Of a stretch of 64,000 nt of DNA, positions 12,201 to 22,050 are shown piece after piece. Position 1 is the stretch's first letter, and the number at the start of each line of letters is the position of its first letter. The translations under genes were made by a program, and so were the position numbers. The notes beneath the pieces were generated by a model. That model saw only the letters and a program-made list of their open reading frames with translations, did not search any database and was not told the origin of the DNA. The stretch comes from Manduca sexta (taxonomy: Eukaryota; Arthropoda; Insecta; Lepidoptera; Sphingidae), in the NCBI RefSeq assembly GCF_014839805.1, contig NC_051132.1, positions 6,138,001-6,202,000 on the forward strand, written 5' to 3'.

Positions 12201-15200
12201 TAAGGTACAATATATTTAATTTCGTAGGTTATTTCTCTCCTAGACAAGGTGACTAACAAGTCATATTTACTCAAGTAATGATTAATTTCAGGCAAACTCT
12301 GCAATAGCAGATAAAGTCGATAGTATTTTTCCATACTCTACTTGATCGTAACTAAATCATATCAATAAGTATTTAATATACATAACCTTTAAAATTGAAG
12401 TTGTGGACTGCCTCGGTGGCGTAGTTGCGTTACGATACGACTGCAGTGCTGAGGTCTTGGGTTCGAACCCCGGGTTGGACAAAGTGGTATTAGGTTTTTC
12501 TACTCATTATTAGTACCATAATTTGTGGTCAATGTGGTGATAGGCTCAATCCCTATCACATTATGGGAAGGAATAGATACGACGGAAAGTCAGTGCACCA
12601 GTTACGCCTCTGCCTACCCCTTCGGGGATACAAGACGGTAGTTTGTGTGTGCCTGTATTTAACTTTATTAATAAATCTGAAACCTGCAAACAATATCTCC
12701 AGAAGATATAAGAATGCATAAATAGAATAAATTAACGTGGTAATGATTAATTTTCCCGTATGGCATAACACCTATTCTCGTCGTTCATTGACCTAATATA
12801 CGTCGAACACCAGCCAGAATTACAGCAGATGTGGCGGTGATCAGTATTATGCAAGATGTAACCTTGAAACGAGACAATGCACTCCCAACAGGTAAGCAGC
12901 CAAATGAATCGGTAACAAAAGACATTCAAATGTAACCGGGGCGATGTTTTCAAAACAGTTTTGTAGCGAATAACAAATGTCTGGGTGTTATGACGAATGT
13001 AATTTACGGCATCTACTATCAGCTCAGTATATTAAAACTTTTTAAACGCTATTCATATACTAACCCATAAATGCATTCAAACTGAAACTCAACATAGATT
13101 GATTTAAGATATCATCTAGCATTTAAACCACTTTTAAAGGACACGTATGCATGTCCCTTCACCGAAATAAGATGAATAATACTAAATATTTTAACAAAAA
13201 TCCTTCACATATGGCATTTCAAGATAATGTTATTCCCAGCTACAATCACCAAGTTTCTTGCTAACCACTTGATTGCTGACAAGCGCCTGCAGACATCTTT
13301 ACGATGATTGCAGCCTAGATTCCAACGTCTAGGTCGAAAAGGGTACTTGATTATAAGTACTTGAAATGGGTGAAATCATTCACGGCATTTTCTTAGAAAA
13401 ACGTGTGACAGTTTCAGACACATAAATTAAGCATGAGAGCTGACTTCTTCATTAGTACAACATTATGGTGATGCATAAGTTTCCAATGGACTTATGCCTG
13501 GATTTTTAACCGACTTCAAAAAAGAGGAGGTTCTCAATTCGACTGTATGTTTTTTTTGTGTGTTTATTATTACTTTTTTATTGGAGCACGGCAAAGTGCC
13601 ACAACTGTAGTTGGTGGTATGATCTATTAAAATAATCACAATCAACTCATCTGTTGTCAATACTAGAGATGATTATCCCTAGCTAGTCAACAAAATTATG
13701 CTGGCCTGTACAAAACCGGATAAACACAGGCTGATCCCGGAATGCGACACACTTACATGAGCCATCATGGCGGGCATCATACTTTGTTGGTTGACCTTGA
13801 TGATCGCTATTCGTGCGGAAAAAATATCCTACCACCAGCAGTTTCCGAGTTGACAAGGACTTAAATTTTTTCAATAAAATTAACTCCGAATACATTGAAA
13901 GCTATAGTAATTAGCAATCATGCTATATCGACTTACCCCACATATATGACTGAAGACAGTCATTGGTGTAAGTTTTAAAATAAAATAATTATTCTAAATG
14001 AGATCTCATGAAAAATTATAATCACCCCTGCTTATGGCCTAATTGATAAAATTCTACACAGTATTACATTTGAAGTGTAAGCGTTTAAAACAATGATAGC
14101 TGGTACTTCAGGTTTATTTTTGCCAAATAAAATTGAACCTAAAGATTTACACTTAAATGCGATTAAAATTACTAAATAACTGAGTAAAGATAAAATTATG
14201 ACCTATTTGTATTCATGGCCTCAGAAGGCAATGTCGGCGACTCGAATATTAAACCTAAGTTTTAAAGACTAACTCACTTTGTATAGTAACCAAATGTTAG
14301 ATTTTAACAGGAAATATTTTTTTAAAGTCAAGTAATAACTTTGACTGCGGTATCGAAATGGACAAATAACAAACTATAGGATGATGCCTAGTGATCAAAG
14401 GGGTCTTTAAGTTAAACCATATATTTCTACACAACCAACAAATTCGCTAAATATATTTTTTATTCGCTTTTAGAGGCTAGAAATAACATAAGGTTAAATT
14501 GAGAAAAAATCACTTAAAAAGTTTTATTTATTTCATATTTACCTTTCATTTATAAATATGACTATTTCTTCATCAAGGCCAATCTAAAAATAATTATAAG
14601 AATACCATTCGTTATACACGCATACGAAAGATGTTGAATATGTTAAGAAAACTAATAAGTTTATTTCAGTTAATCAATACACTACCTAAAATTAAAGCCA
14701 TAAGGACGATATTCGTTTATTCGATTCTGAATTCAAAAGGAATTTAATAAATATTGTAATGTGGCCGGTATTCGATGAACCATAGCGTTATACCAGTAAA
14801 ATGTTGTTGTGTTATATTTAAATTCCCGATAATTTTCAATAATATTTTCTATTAACAAACAAATTTCAACAAAATTCATCAATTATAATGTCGGCTTTAA
14901 TGTTAACATTATTTTTTTTCCAATTGCTAGTGAATATATTACTTAATTGATTTTAATATTTATTAAGAGTAGCATAAGTTGTAAGTAGCGTATTCCGACA
15001 ATAATTATTTCCCCCTACCACAATATTAAATTACAATTACTATTCGATATATTATAATAAATAAAAAATCGTACCAATATATTTTTACAATACCTCTAAT
15101 GTTCTAAATTCAAATATTCCGACACAATCAGCAACACAGATAAATTAATTCCTCGCGGAGCACACAGTATAACCTCAGGCAGTCACCATCATGCCTCGAG

Positions 15201-18200
15201 CGCTGGCGGTCGTTCACGTCACAGGAAACTTTACTCGTCGATCCAAGTAAATCTCGTGCGGCTTTTGCATTCAAAGCCGTTCGAGATTTACTTAAATCGA
15301 TGGTAAATATCTTCGTTCGAGAATAATTTACAATCGAGTATTTATGGTAATTCTATTTTTATTATTTTATTGTCACTATTTTCATTGCAATTGTAGATGT
15401 TTATATTGTTTTAGAGTTTTGATAGACATGTGATCTTTGAGGTTATATTCATGAATAGGCTAAATTCCTGTGCTATTTATCAATCATCATTTATGGTAAT
15501 AATAATAATGTATGGCAACTTAAATATTTATGTCAGAATTGGAATTATCAGTAACTGAATTATCCACTTCAACCATCCATTGTTATATGACGTAACGTTA
15601 GAATTTCTAATTATTTATCAATTTCCATGATACTCCAAAATCCGCAATGATGATTAGATTGTTATCTATAATTAAATAACCATTAGTGCAATGTTGAAAA
15701 TTGTTGTTGGTGTTGTTGTTGATAATTCATTGCTAATAGTTTATCGATGTTAGAAACGATAACAACACAATCAACTGAACAAACAATTCGATGATTTGTA
15801 TCGTGAAAAAATAAACTAATTAATGTGAATTTTTCAGGCAAAATTTATTTACAGATTATGAATTGCTGTTAGTCATACATATAAAAATTGTGGACTAATC
15901 TTAATATTGGTAATTATCTAAAAAAAAAATGGTATTACAAAAAAATGTAACATATTTTTAAAATCATTATTTTCACCACAATTTTTTTGACAAATTCAGT
16001 CTGGTGATCAATAGTTTATCATTAGTTATTGTCAAAATTATTAAAATAAGCAGCTAATCTTGTTACGAAATTAAGCACATACAATCATAGAAATCAATAA
16101 TTTCGTAAACTATAAATTGTTATGCCAAAGGTTAACTAAAAAACGAATATCCCTTCCAAAGAGAAATAATAATAAATGAAAAACTTTAAAGCCAATTATA
16201 ACCCAAAACAAAAACGCGTCATACTATGATAGTCGTAAATATACGAAAATTTGGTAGCAATTGTTAGCTTCCGGTTAGAATTTGTTTTATCTATTCGATA
16301 TGCGAGCGTATTTGAATACTCGATATGCTGTTGCTATGCAACAATAAGCTTGGTTTGATATTGCACGAGATTATGGTATCTTTATAATATTAACACGTGA
16401 AGAAAAAACGTTCTTCCCTTTTCTAACATTGCGCGCGCGGAGGAGTGTGAGATTTGGTATGATTTATATAGAGGAACGCAGAAACATATTATAATGTGCT
16501 ACAAATATATTAAATTTTAATTATTAGGTCGAATTACGGTTACTGCACAAACACTTGTATAAATAAAACATAACCACGAGGTCATCTTTTAATTATTTTT
16601 TTGTAACAGATAACTTACTTTTTGCCTTTGTGTTGAAGTAACTTTTATGTATGGATTTTACTTTAGCTGTTACGTGTACCATTCATAATGAAAATTTTTG
16701 TTAGTATTAGAAACTCAATTGACTAACACCAACGAATATTGGATCACATATTTGTCAATAGTTTCCAAAAAAATCTATGATCAGTTTCTTAACAAATTCC
16801 TTAAGTTTACATCAAATCATCATGAATTTTATTACCAACGTTGGAACATAACGTTCAAATTAAAACCGTCTCAAACCTAAACCAGTGGAACACGTTTGGA
16901 AGAACTTTCGAGGTCAATGTTCGTTGAACTATCCGAATCTAAAACCAAATGAGTTGACAGATAATGTTATCAGTTATTACAACTGTTATGCGGGTTATTT
17001 GTTATCAAGCAAGCGCCCCGGTATAGATAGAATGACGTCGAATACAAGTAAAAAATAAATATAAATCCCGCACCCAGGTTTGGCTAATATTTTTGTAGGC
17101 CCGGATAGCGACCACTGTACACAAGGTGTAAACCCCGCCATAGTGACTCACGTGTGTCGCCTTCTGGGATCAGTTTATATCTAAATTTAAACAGACGGAT
17201 ATATTTGTGAATGGCGAGCGATAATATCTGTGCAGTCCACATCCTCTCTGGACTCCACTCTGTTTACCATCAATTGCGTAATTTGCCGAGACCCTTTTTA
17301 AAAAACATGCCGAAAACTTTTGTTACATAAAGATCGTACGGTTAATTCGTTTTGCTTTAAACTATTAAAGAAGCAGTCTAATAATATATGTATACGAGGA
17401 AAACGTTATCGTGAGGTCATTAAAATAGTGACCTAATTAAAAATATTTATTTGTTCACGCTATAATTTAAATCGTTATTTCGTTGATAATGACAACCGAT
17501 CTGTTTTAAACCAACTACCAAGAAAGGAGGATTTATTTATTCGTTTGTTTGTATTTTTATTTGTTTATAAAATAGGCTAAATAGTATAGGTCACATCATA
17601 ACAAGTTCGTTCTCTATAAACCTTGATTTTACTAATATGAAAACAAAGATTAAAAAAAGATTTAAAAAAAAAAAAAAAAAAATTCCCGTTTTTTTTATCT
17701 ATATTTTATCTATTTTATGTACTTACCCCTTTTTAGGGATAGGCAGAGGTGGAACACCTCAGCGCGATAGTCGTACCGTATGCGCACAAAAATACGCCAT
17801 CGAGACTGTCTAATTCTTATTAACACAAAAAGCAATAGACCGCCTTCAAAAACCACTCAAAACCAAAACTAATTTAACATAACAGGTTACCCATTTTGGA
17901 ATCGATGACTAATGCAAATTTAACTTTGTATATTATTTCGGTATATTTCCTCATGTATTTATCCAGCTTAGCTAGCAATTTTAGAATCTACACTACTATT
18001 GAATACCTAGATTACTCTTGAGTGCTATTGCTATATTTTTTTTATTATAAATATTATAATAAGCTATTGTTACCACAATAGCCCAGCTTCAGCAATTTAT
18101 TATTATAAAGTCAATGAATACAAATAATATTGTGTCTACCTCTCGAAGATAAGGAGAAATAAAAAAAAATATAAATTTCGCAAAGGTCATCATCACCAAA

Positions 18201-18814
18201 CACAGGAATCAGGATGTCCGCTGCTGAACATAGGCCTTTTCCAAAGATTTCCAGATTGACTTATGACAGACCTATCACAATAAATAATAATATATCAGCC
18301 CTGTATTATATACTGTCCCACTACTGAGGGATTAGGCCTTAGTCCACCACGCTGGCCTCGCGCGGGTTGGTAGACTTCACATACCTTCGAAATTATTATG
18401 GAGAACTTCTCAAGTATACAGGTTTCCTCTCGATATTTTCCTTCACCGTTAAAGCAAGCGATAATTCACAAAGAATATACACATAACTTAAGAAAAGTCA
18501 GAGGTGCGTGCCCTTGGGTTTTGAACCTGCGGACACTCGTCTCGGCAGTCCGTTCCACTCCCAACTAGGTTATTCCTGCTTATATAGACCCTCAATACAA
18601 CCTCAATACAATTTAAATTCTCTTGTTCCAGATTGCCCTCCTGCTAGCAGGAATCATCGCTCTGAAGAAGCTCATGTCACAGAAGGGAGGCGGTGGCGGC
18701 GGCGGTGGTGGTCATGAGAGCCACGGCTGGGCATCAGGCGGCAGCGGCGGATACGACCGACGTTCGTACAACGACGTCTCTGACATGGCCTATTCGGCCT
18801 ATAGACAACAATAG
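2820..18814 (+). CDS. Osiris family protein (DUF1676), gene A, three exons
   Basis: Exons 2820-3207, 8185-8312 and 18632-18814 join in frame (phase 1, then phase 0) to give 232 residues. Order of parts: signal peptide (1-15, ends LVAA); two-cysteine region with Cys28 and Cys37; a helical segment with a NLEDKHAAL-type stretch; GRGKMKK (130-136); a long methionine- and alanine-rich hydrophobic domain (about 137-184); nine glycines; His/Gly/Tyr tail; and SDMAYSAYRQQ at the C-terminus, the family's (A)QxLAY-type motif. The length is typical. Osiris proteins are insect-specific secretory-pathway proteins expressed in cuticle-making epithelia, and the Drosophila cluster includes the dosage-sensitive Triplo-lethal locus. 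Introns of 5.0 and 10.3 kb are long. Start chosen at 2820 because it opens the signal peptide just after a TATA promoter. I cannot assign the subfamily number without a tree; an Osi6-Osi9 type is possible. Confidence 0.93.
5683..5893 (+). mobile_element. Degenerate Helitron-like fragment
   Basis: The right part (GGGAAAATATAATACGAGA, then CGGAGCCGCGAGCAAAAGC) resembles the 3' portion of the short Helitron at 59578-59761, and the left part shares the GCATAAACCTGAAGA and AGGAACTACTA landmarks. The terminal CTAG is lost. Confidence 0.45.
6018..6998 (+). mobile_element. Non-autonomous Helitron, 981 bp
   Basis: The element begins TCTATACTTATAATAAATC and ends GCGGGCGGAAGCTAG, and it sits between a host A (6017) and T (6999), the Helitron target signature. 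It contains a (CTGT)n run near 6271. The first 110 bp are repeated in tandem (6018-6130, then again from about 6131/6151). The interior from about 6510 to 6940 differs completely from the 511-bp sister at 20545-21055, while both ends match it. There is no ORF. Confidence 0.8.
7069..7280. mobile_element. MITE with 23-bp terminal inverted repeats
   Basis: The left end is TAAGTTCAGTGAGCCCTATT and the right end is its reverse complement with one mismatch (C for A at base 12); the match continues three more bases (CCG). TATT flanks both sides (7065-7068 and 7281-7284). The 212-bp interior has no ORF. A similar half-end occurs near 7971-8000. Confidence 0.75.
8185..8312 (+). CDS. Gene A exon 2 (GRGK and first half of hydrophobic domain)
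   Basis: The acceptor is CATTCCAG|GT and the donor AAG|GTACTT. The exon completes Gly130 and encodes residues 131-172: RGKMKK, a methionine-rich hydrophobic run, then AGLFVLAGKALITAK. It has no in-frame stop, and its phases (1 in, 0 out) fit both neighbours. Confidence 0.92.
8405..8452 (-). repeat. Dispersed repeat end fragment
   Basis: Read on the minus strand this is TTTTTAACCGACTTCAAAAA followed by GAGGAGGAGGTTATC. The same sequence occurs on the + strand at about 13504-13545. It is probably the end of a DNA transposon common in Lepidoptera; the family was not identified here. Confidence 0.5.
9422..9447. repeat. (CA)13 microsatellite
   Basis: An uninterrupted CA dinucleotide run inside gene A intron 2. 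Confidence 0.95.
10650..10910 (+). repeat. Dispersed repeat with 'TAGCATATGTGTTAATCCAGG' type block
   Basis: The block AAAAGGTAGCATATGTGTTA then ATCCAGGACATCTTCTACCC, followed by a CATCCGAATCCATTTAGC target-like run, is shared in degenerate form with 48145-48305 and 61753-61930. It resembles the non-coding 3' portion of RTE-related or Helitron-related families; the class is inferred. Confidence 0.45.
11656..11732. repeat. 41-bp tandem duplication
   Basis: A 36-base unit beginning AATTAAAATGTACATAATTT occurs at 11656-11691 and, unchanged, at 11697-11732 (period 41). The identity implies a recent event. Confidence 0.9.
12409..12660 (+). mobile_element. tRNA-derived SINE (family 1), + strand
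   Basis: A tRNA-like head has box A (GGTGGCGTAGTTG) and box B (GGGTTCGAACCCC). It is followed by the family body: GGTTTTTCTACTCA, GTGATAGGCTC, CTATCACATTATGGGA and CCCCTTCGGGGATA. Sister copies lie at 21747, 24587 (-), 34998, 49657 and 60806 (-). Confidence 0.85.
13504..13560 (+). repeat. Dispersed repeat end fragment
   Basis: TTTTAACCGACTTCAAAAAA then GAGGAGGTTCTCAATTCGAC matches, in opposite orientation, the piece at 8405-8452. No complete element can be delimited. Confidence 0.5.
13640..13865 (-). repeat. Dispersed unclassified lepidopteran repeat (family 3)
   Basis: It contains CAACAAAATTATGCTGGCCT, GCTGATCCCGGAATGCGACA and AATATCCTACCACCAGC. Related pieces lie at 17090-17270 (opposite strand), 27840-27960, 41745-41900 (opposite strand) and 42540-42662. 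No protein was seen; it may be a SINE or MITE family. The orientation given is relative to the 17.1-kb copy. Confidence 0.55.
15237..15301 (+). ncRNA. Candidate microRNA precursor hairpin
   Basis: Two 29-nt arms (15237-15265 and 15273-15301) pair around a 7-nt loop TGCATTC, with only two small internal mismatch sites and one end wobble. The size, loop and mismatch pattern are those of an animal pre-miRNA, and it would be expressed as part of gene A intron 2 if transcribed on this strand. The 80 bases before it are GC-rich for this region. I do not recognise either arm as a known miRNA. A small palindromic MITE is the alternative; no terminal duplication was seen. Confidence 0.4.
17090..17270 (+). 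repeat. Dispersed unclassified repeat (family 3)
   Basis: GACCACTGTACACAAGGTGT, CCCCGCCATAGTGACTCACG and TCGCCTTCTGGGATCAG are the reverse-complement counterpart of the blocks at 13640-13865. Confidence 0.55.
17665..17682. repeat. Poly(A) run
   Basis: An 18-base A run follows several shorter A runs. It may be the remnant tail of a retroposed sequence, but no body can be identified upstream. Confidence 0.6.
18205..18262 (-). mobile_element. LINE 3' tail fragment
   Basis: On the minus strand it reads GGCCTATGTTCAGCAGCGGA followed by an ATCC...GATGATGACC tail, the same end as the RTE-type LINE at 27694-27834. It is a short truncated relic. Confidence 0.55.
18288..18585 (-). mobile_element. tRNA-derived SINE (family 2), minus strand
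   Basis: Read on the minus strand, a tRNA-like head (AACCTAGTTGGGAGTGG box A, GCAGGTTCAAAACCC box B) is followed by a body with AACGGTGAAGGAAAATATCG, CCAGCGTGGTGGACTAAGGC and a tail in AATACAGGGCTGATATA. The sister copy is at 42188-42502. It lies just upstream of the acceptor of gene A exon 3. Confidence 0.8.
18632..18814 (+). CDS. Gene A exon 3 (end of hydrophobic domain, Gly-rich tail, MAY motif)
   Basis: The acceptor TCTTGTTCCAG starts the exon in phase 0. It encodes IALLLAGIIALKKLM, a run of nine glycines, a His/Ser/Gly/Tyr-rich linker and the C-terminal SDMAYSAYRQQ, then TAG. A minus-strand SINE ends only about 45 bases before the acceptor. Confidence 0.93.
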   Translation: MALLLAGIIALKKLMSQKGGGGGGGGGHESHGWASGGSGGYDRRSYNDVSDMAYSAYRQQ

Positions 18815-19249
18815 ACGACAAGTCTAGCTAAGCGGAAAAATAGATGCCTATTGTTAGGCAATAGAACGACCTGTTCGGCTTAAGTATTAAGCTAAATAGG
18901 TCGAAAGTGAATTAAGGATTCTAACGTAGCCTTTTGTTTCTATCTTTACCTTTCTTCATTCAAAGACTGTTTAAAAGGCTAATGTTTGAACTATCTATTT
19001 ATTGTTAGTTAATTTATTTATGAAATCTTAGGTTAAATTATTTATTTTTAGATAAGATATATTTTTTTAATTTAATTGTAAATTTATTTATTGGTTACAC
19101 GTTTGTAATCTGAAGAGCTGACAATGTAATCAGCTTTAATGTGAATTTATATTTCAAGTACATTTTATGAATAGATGTTTATTTATTGCTCAATAATTTA
19201 TTAAAATACATTCTGAACTCTGTTTAATATTGTTCAAGGCTCATTATTT

Positions 19250-19255
19250 AATAAA
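19250..19255 (+). terminator. Polyadenylation signal of gene A
   Basis: AATAAA lies about 435 bases after the gene A stop codon. It is one of several AATAAA-like hexamers in this AT-rich 3' region, and the exact cleavage site is unknown. Confidence 0.6.
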
Positions 19256-19429
19256 GTATAATAAATGGATGTATCTAGTAAGCGATGTTACTGTACAGTT
19301 TCAAATAAATTTATTTATTTGTATAACACATTTTATTATTTCCCTTGTTCCTAATAACACGTATTTACCTCCACGTTAATCTGGCTTATGAACGTCAATT
19401 TCAAGCAAACATCGCTATAAAAGCACACA

Positions 19430-20018
19430 GAGTTTTGAAATAAAAACTATTTAAACGGATTTTATCGCGGTTTTTTATATTATTATTTTCTCCCGACGTT
19501 TCGAAGACTTTGCAGCCTTCATGGTCACGGGGGGGACTGAGGTGTTGTTCATCCGTAAAGTCAAAGTTACAATATCTACCTACATTTTTCAAATATACAA
19601 CTTTTTAAAATTTTTATCTGTTGACGGTCCGATCTATGCAGAATGAGCTCACAGTGTCTTGAGGTCAGGCAGCCGGTCTTTTGGGATCCGATTTAATTAA
19701 ATGTAAAACAGGATCCCAGGCTTGTGCAAGCTTCCAACCATCTTCCCTATTGAAATTTGGGTGTTTTTTAATTTCAATAGCCTCGCGAATCATCCTAGGC
19801 AGGAATCGGTGTTCTTTGGCAAGGATTTGTGGCTTGTCTAATCGCAAATAATGATTGGAGCCTCCTTCAGAATGTTCAGCGACTGCAGACTTCGTAGAGC
19901 GTCGGTGTTTCACGTCAGCTATATGTACTTTTACGCGGGTCCCTATATTTCTTTTTGTTTGTCCTATATAACACAGAGTTTTCTTGATCTGGATACCGAC
20001 TACCCAAACTAAGATGTA
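19430..20018 (-). mobile_element. Penelope-like retroelement, truncated 3' end
   Basis: On the minus strand a GIY-YIG-type reading frame (20018-19665) is followed by a 3' region with CCCCCGTGACCATGAAGGCT and CTTCGAAACGTCGGGAGAAA. The last block recurs on the + strand at 25310-25470. The reverse transcriptase part is missing. Confidence 0.7.
19665..20018 (-). pseudogene. GIY-YIG endonuclease domain of a Penelope-like element (5'-truncated)
   Basis: The open frame of 117 codons contains CYIGQTKRNIGTRVKVH, the GIY-YIG core in the form typical of Penelope-like elements, then AVAEHS, and the family's conserved end IREAIEIKKHPNFNREDGW. In Penelope-like elements this domain nicks target DNA for retrotransposition. 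The frame is closed upstream by stop codons, so the fragment lacks the reverse transcriptase and cannot be autonomous. The assignment rests on these two motifs in their usual order. Confidence 0.7.
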
Positions 20019-20104
20019 CTACTATCCACAGCTTCCGGATAAGGGCACCTAAACCAATTATATAATAGAAAAAACATCTTATTTAAAAAAGAAATAGCAT
20101 TTAA

Positions 20105-20400
20105 TCTATATATATAAAAATGAATTGCTGTTCGTTAGTCTCGCTAAAACTCGAGAACGGCTGAACGGATTTATCTTATCTTGGTCTTGAATTATTCGTG
20201 GAGGTCTAGGGAAGGTTTAAAAGGTGAGAAAAATTCGAATAATTGCCGGGAAAATCCTCAAAACAGCATTTTTCTATTTCCCATACAAACGTTTTCTAAA
20301 TAAAATGGAGAGTCAATTTGTAATTTATTACCGCTGCATAAAGTTCAAATTCGCGTGCGCGTTGGAGGATCTAATATCACGTTCTGAAACTCAACAAAAG
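20105..20400 (+). mobile_element. 5' end of a second Helitron family
   Basis: After a host A at 20104 the fragment starts TCTATATATATAAAAATGAA and runs through CGCTAAAACTCGAGAACGGC to about 20400. No CTAG end was found, so it appears truncated. The element at 62166-62454 has a similar start. Confidence 0.6.
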
Positions 20401-20544
20401 TGATATCGCGGACCCGACTAAATTGAACAGTCACAAAATTTAATATATCATTAGTTATTTGGTTGGCTTTACGATATTATTTCTTTTGTTTTACTTTAAA
20501 ATGCATGTTTTCGTTATGGACAATTTTTGAGCTACTTTTGCATA

Positions 20545-21055
20545 TCTATACTTATAATAAATCTGTAGAGAGGTCAATTCTGTACATGAAATATATTACC
20601 AAAATAAGTGGGGGTGATTAGGGATCGATACTGATGCCAAAAATGCAATTAGTAAAATTTTTGTCTGTCTGTCTGTCTGTCTGTCTGTATAACCGTTATA
20701 GAAACAAAAACTACTCGACGGATTTTAACGAAACTTGGTACAATTGTTTGTCATACTCCTGTGCTGGTTATAGTATACTTTTCATCACGCTACAATTAAT
20801 AGGAGCATAGCAGTGATGGAAAATGTTGGGAAAACGGGAGAAGTTACTCCATTTTTTAAGCTTCCGTCATTTCGTGTGCAACCTTAATGGTTAAAAGTTC
20901 CTTCGATTTCACCAGGATCCCATCATCAGACCCTGACCGGACAATCGGACCATCTGCATACCACCATAAATTAAAAAAACATCCCGACAAATTGAGCACC
21001 TTCTCCATTTTTGAAACCCGAAATCCACGCGGGCGAAGCTGCGGGCGGAAGCTAG
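20545..21055 (+). mobile_element. Non-autonomous Helitron, 511 bp
   Basis: It starts TCTATACTTATAATAAATC after an A and ends GCGGGCGGAAGCTAG before a T. It shares the first ~330 bp (with a (CTGT)n run) and the last ~50 bp with the copy at 6018-6998, but the middle differs. There is no Rep/helicase ORF. Confidence 0.82.
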
Positions 21056-21060
21056 TCATC

Positions 21061-21345
21061 CATATATATGTACTACGTACTAGATGTGGCTTTACGCACA
21101 CTCACTGTGTTCAAATGAATTGAACTGCAATCCATTCAAAATGACTTTACTATGGTGTCAAAATTGACAGCTATTTAAAGCGCTTTAGCGCTGCATGATT
21201 TAAAAGATTCAAAGATGATTTAGTTTGATGATTTAGCACTGCAGCAAACTTTAGTTCTAACTCCAGATTTTGAACGAATAGTTTATAAGGACATTCATGT
21301 CTTTGGAATATACGTCAATGCATTTAATAGTATTATTGTGATAAG
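21061..21345 (+). repeat. Dispersed repeat (family 4), copy 1
   Basis: It shares, in order, ATATGTACTACGTACTA, a TGACTTTA...TTGACAGCT block, TAGTTTATAAGGACATTCATG and AATATACGTCAATGC with 26268-26612. It begins six bases after the Helitron end, so the Helitron inserted next to or into it. No coding capacity. Confidence 0.6.
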
Positions 21346-21746
21346 AATGTAATATTTCTTATCATTGTTTATTCGATTTTCATGCTTTCTGGTTATTTTT
21401 ACATACCACGTTATAAATTACCTAACAATATTTTCGGAATCATTATTCAAGTACAGCAAGCGGATTCCTTAAAAGGCACGTAAAATATTTGTTCTTTTAC
21501 GTCGTTTCTTTTAAGTTTATTTAATTTCATTTAAGAAAATGAAAATAAATTTAATTTAAAAAGGTACCTTGTAATATTCACAAGTTATTAATTTCTATGC
21601 GACTTAAATACAATGTCGGTCGTCAAATAACAGACGCATCGAACTTTATTACAATACTATGTCGACCCTGAGTGATAGGAGGTTCGTGATCTGTACAATG
21701 AGTGGGATAAACAAATTCTTTTACCATTATGGTATATTTCTATTTG

Positions 21747-22050
21747 ACTGCCTCGGTGGCTTAGTTATAAGGCATATATGGCGGCTAGTTATAATGCATG
21801 CATGCAAGGCTTAGTTATAATAATGAGTAACGCGGACGAATACTGCGCTGAGGTCCTGAGTTCGAAACCCAAGTCGGGTCAAACATAACTGGTACTGGGT
21901 TTTTCTATATGTCTCAAAAATTACTCAGTAGCAGCCCAGATTCAGGAAGTTGGCGGTGTGATAGCCCCGGAAAAAGGAAAGCACGTGAAGCCATTCGGCT
22001 GTGCCTGATATCTCTCCAGTCATTTCACGACACTATGAAAGTAAAGTAAA
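21747..22050 (+). mobile_element. tRNA-derived SINE (family 1) with expanded head
   Basis: The head GACTGCCTCGGTGGCTTAG is followed by about 60 extra bases made of degenerate TTAGTTATAA repeats, then GCTGAGGTCCTGAGTTCGAA (box B) and GGGTTTTTCTATAT. The insertion between box A and box B would break the internal promoter, so this copy is probably inert. Confidence 0.7.

Larger units (their letters stand above)
8313..18631 (+). other. Gene A intron 2
   Basis: This intron of about 10.3 kb is unusually long for an Osiris gene. It contains a CA microsatellite, dispersed repeat fragments, SINEs, a 41-bp tandem duplication and a hairpin at 15237-15301, each listed separately. The stretches 8.5-9.4, 9.5-10.6, 14.0-15.1, 15.4-17.0 and 17.3-18.1 kb show nothing beyond AT-rich sequence. 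Confidence 0.85.

Noticed and set aside
12409..12500. True tRNA gene
   Set aside because: Boxes A and B are present, but there is no foldable acceptor stem or anticodon arm, and the sequence continues into a repeated SINE body.
18508..18717. 69-codon ORF overlapping gene A exon 3
   Set aside because: It is a wrong-frame reading across a SINE and the real exon.
20887..21123. 78-codon ORF and its minus-strand partner
   Set aside because: Both lie within or across the end of the Helitron at 20545-21055.
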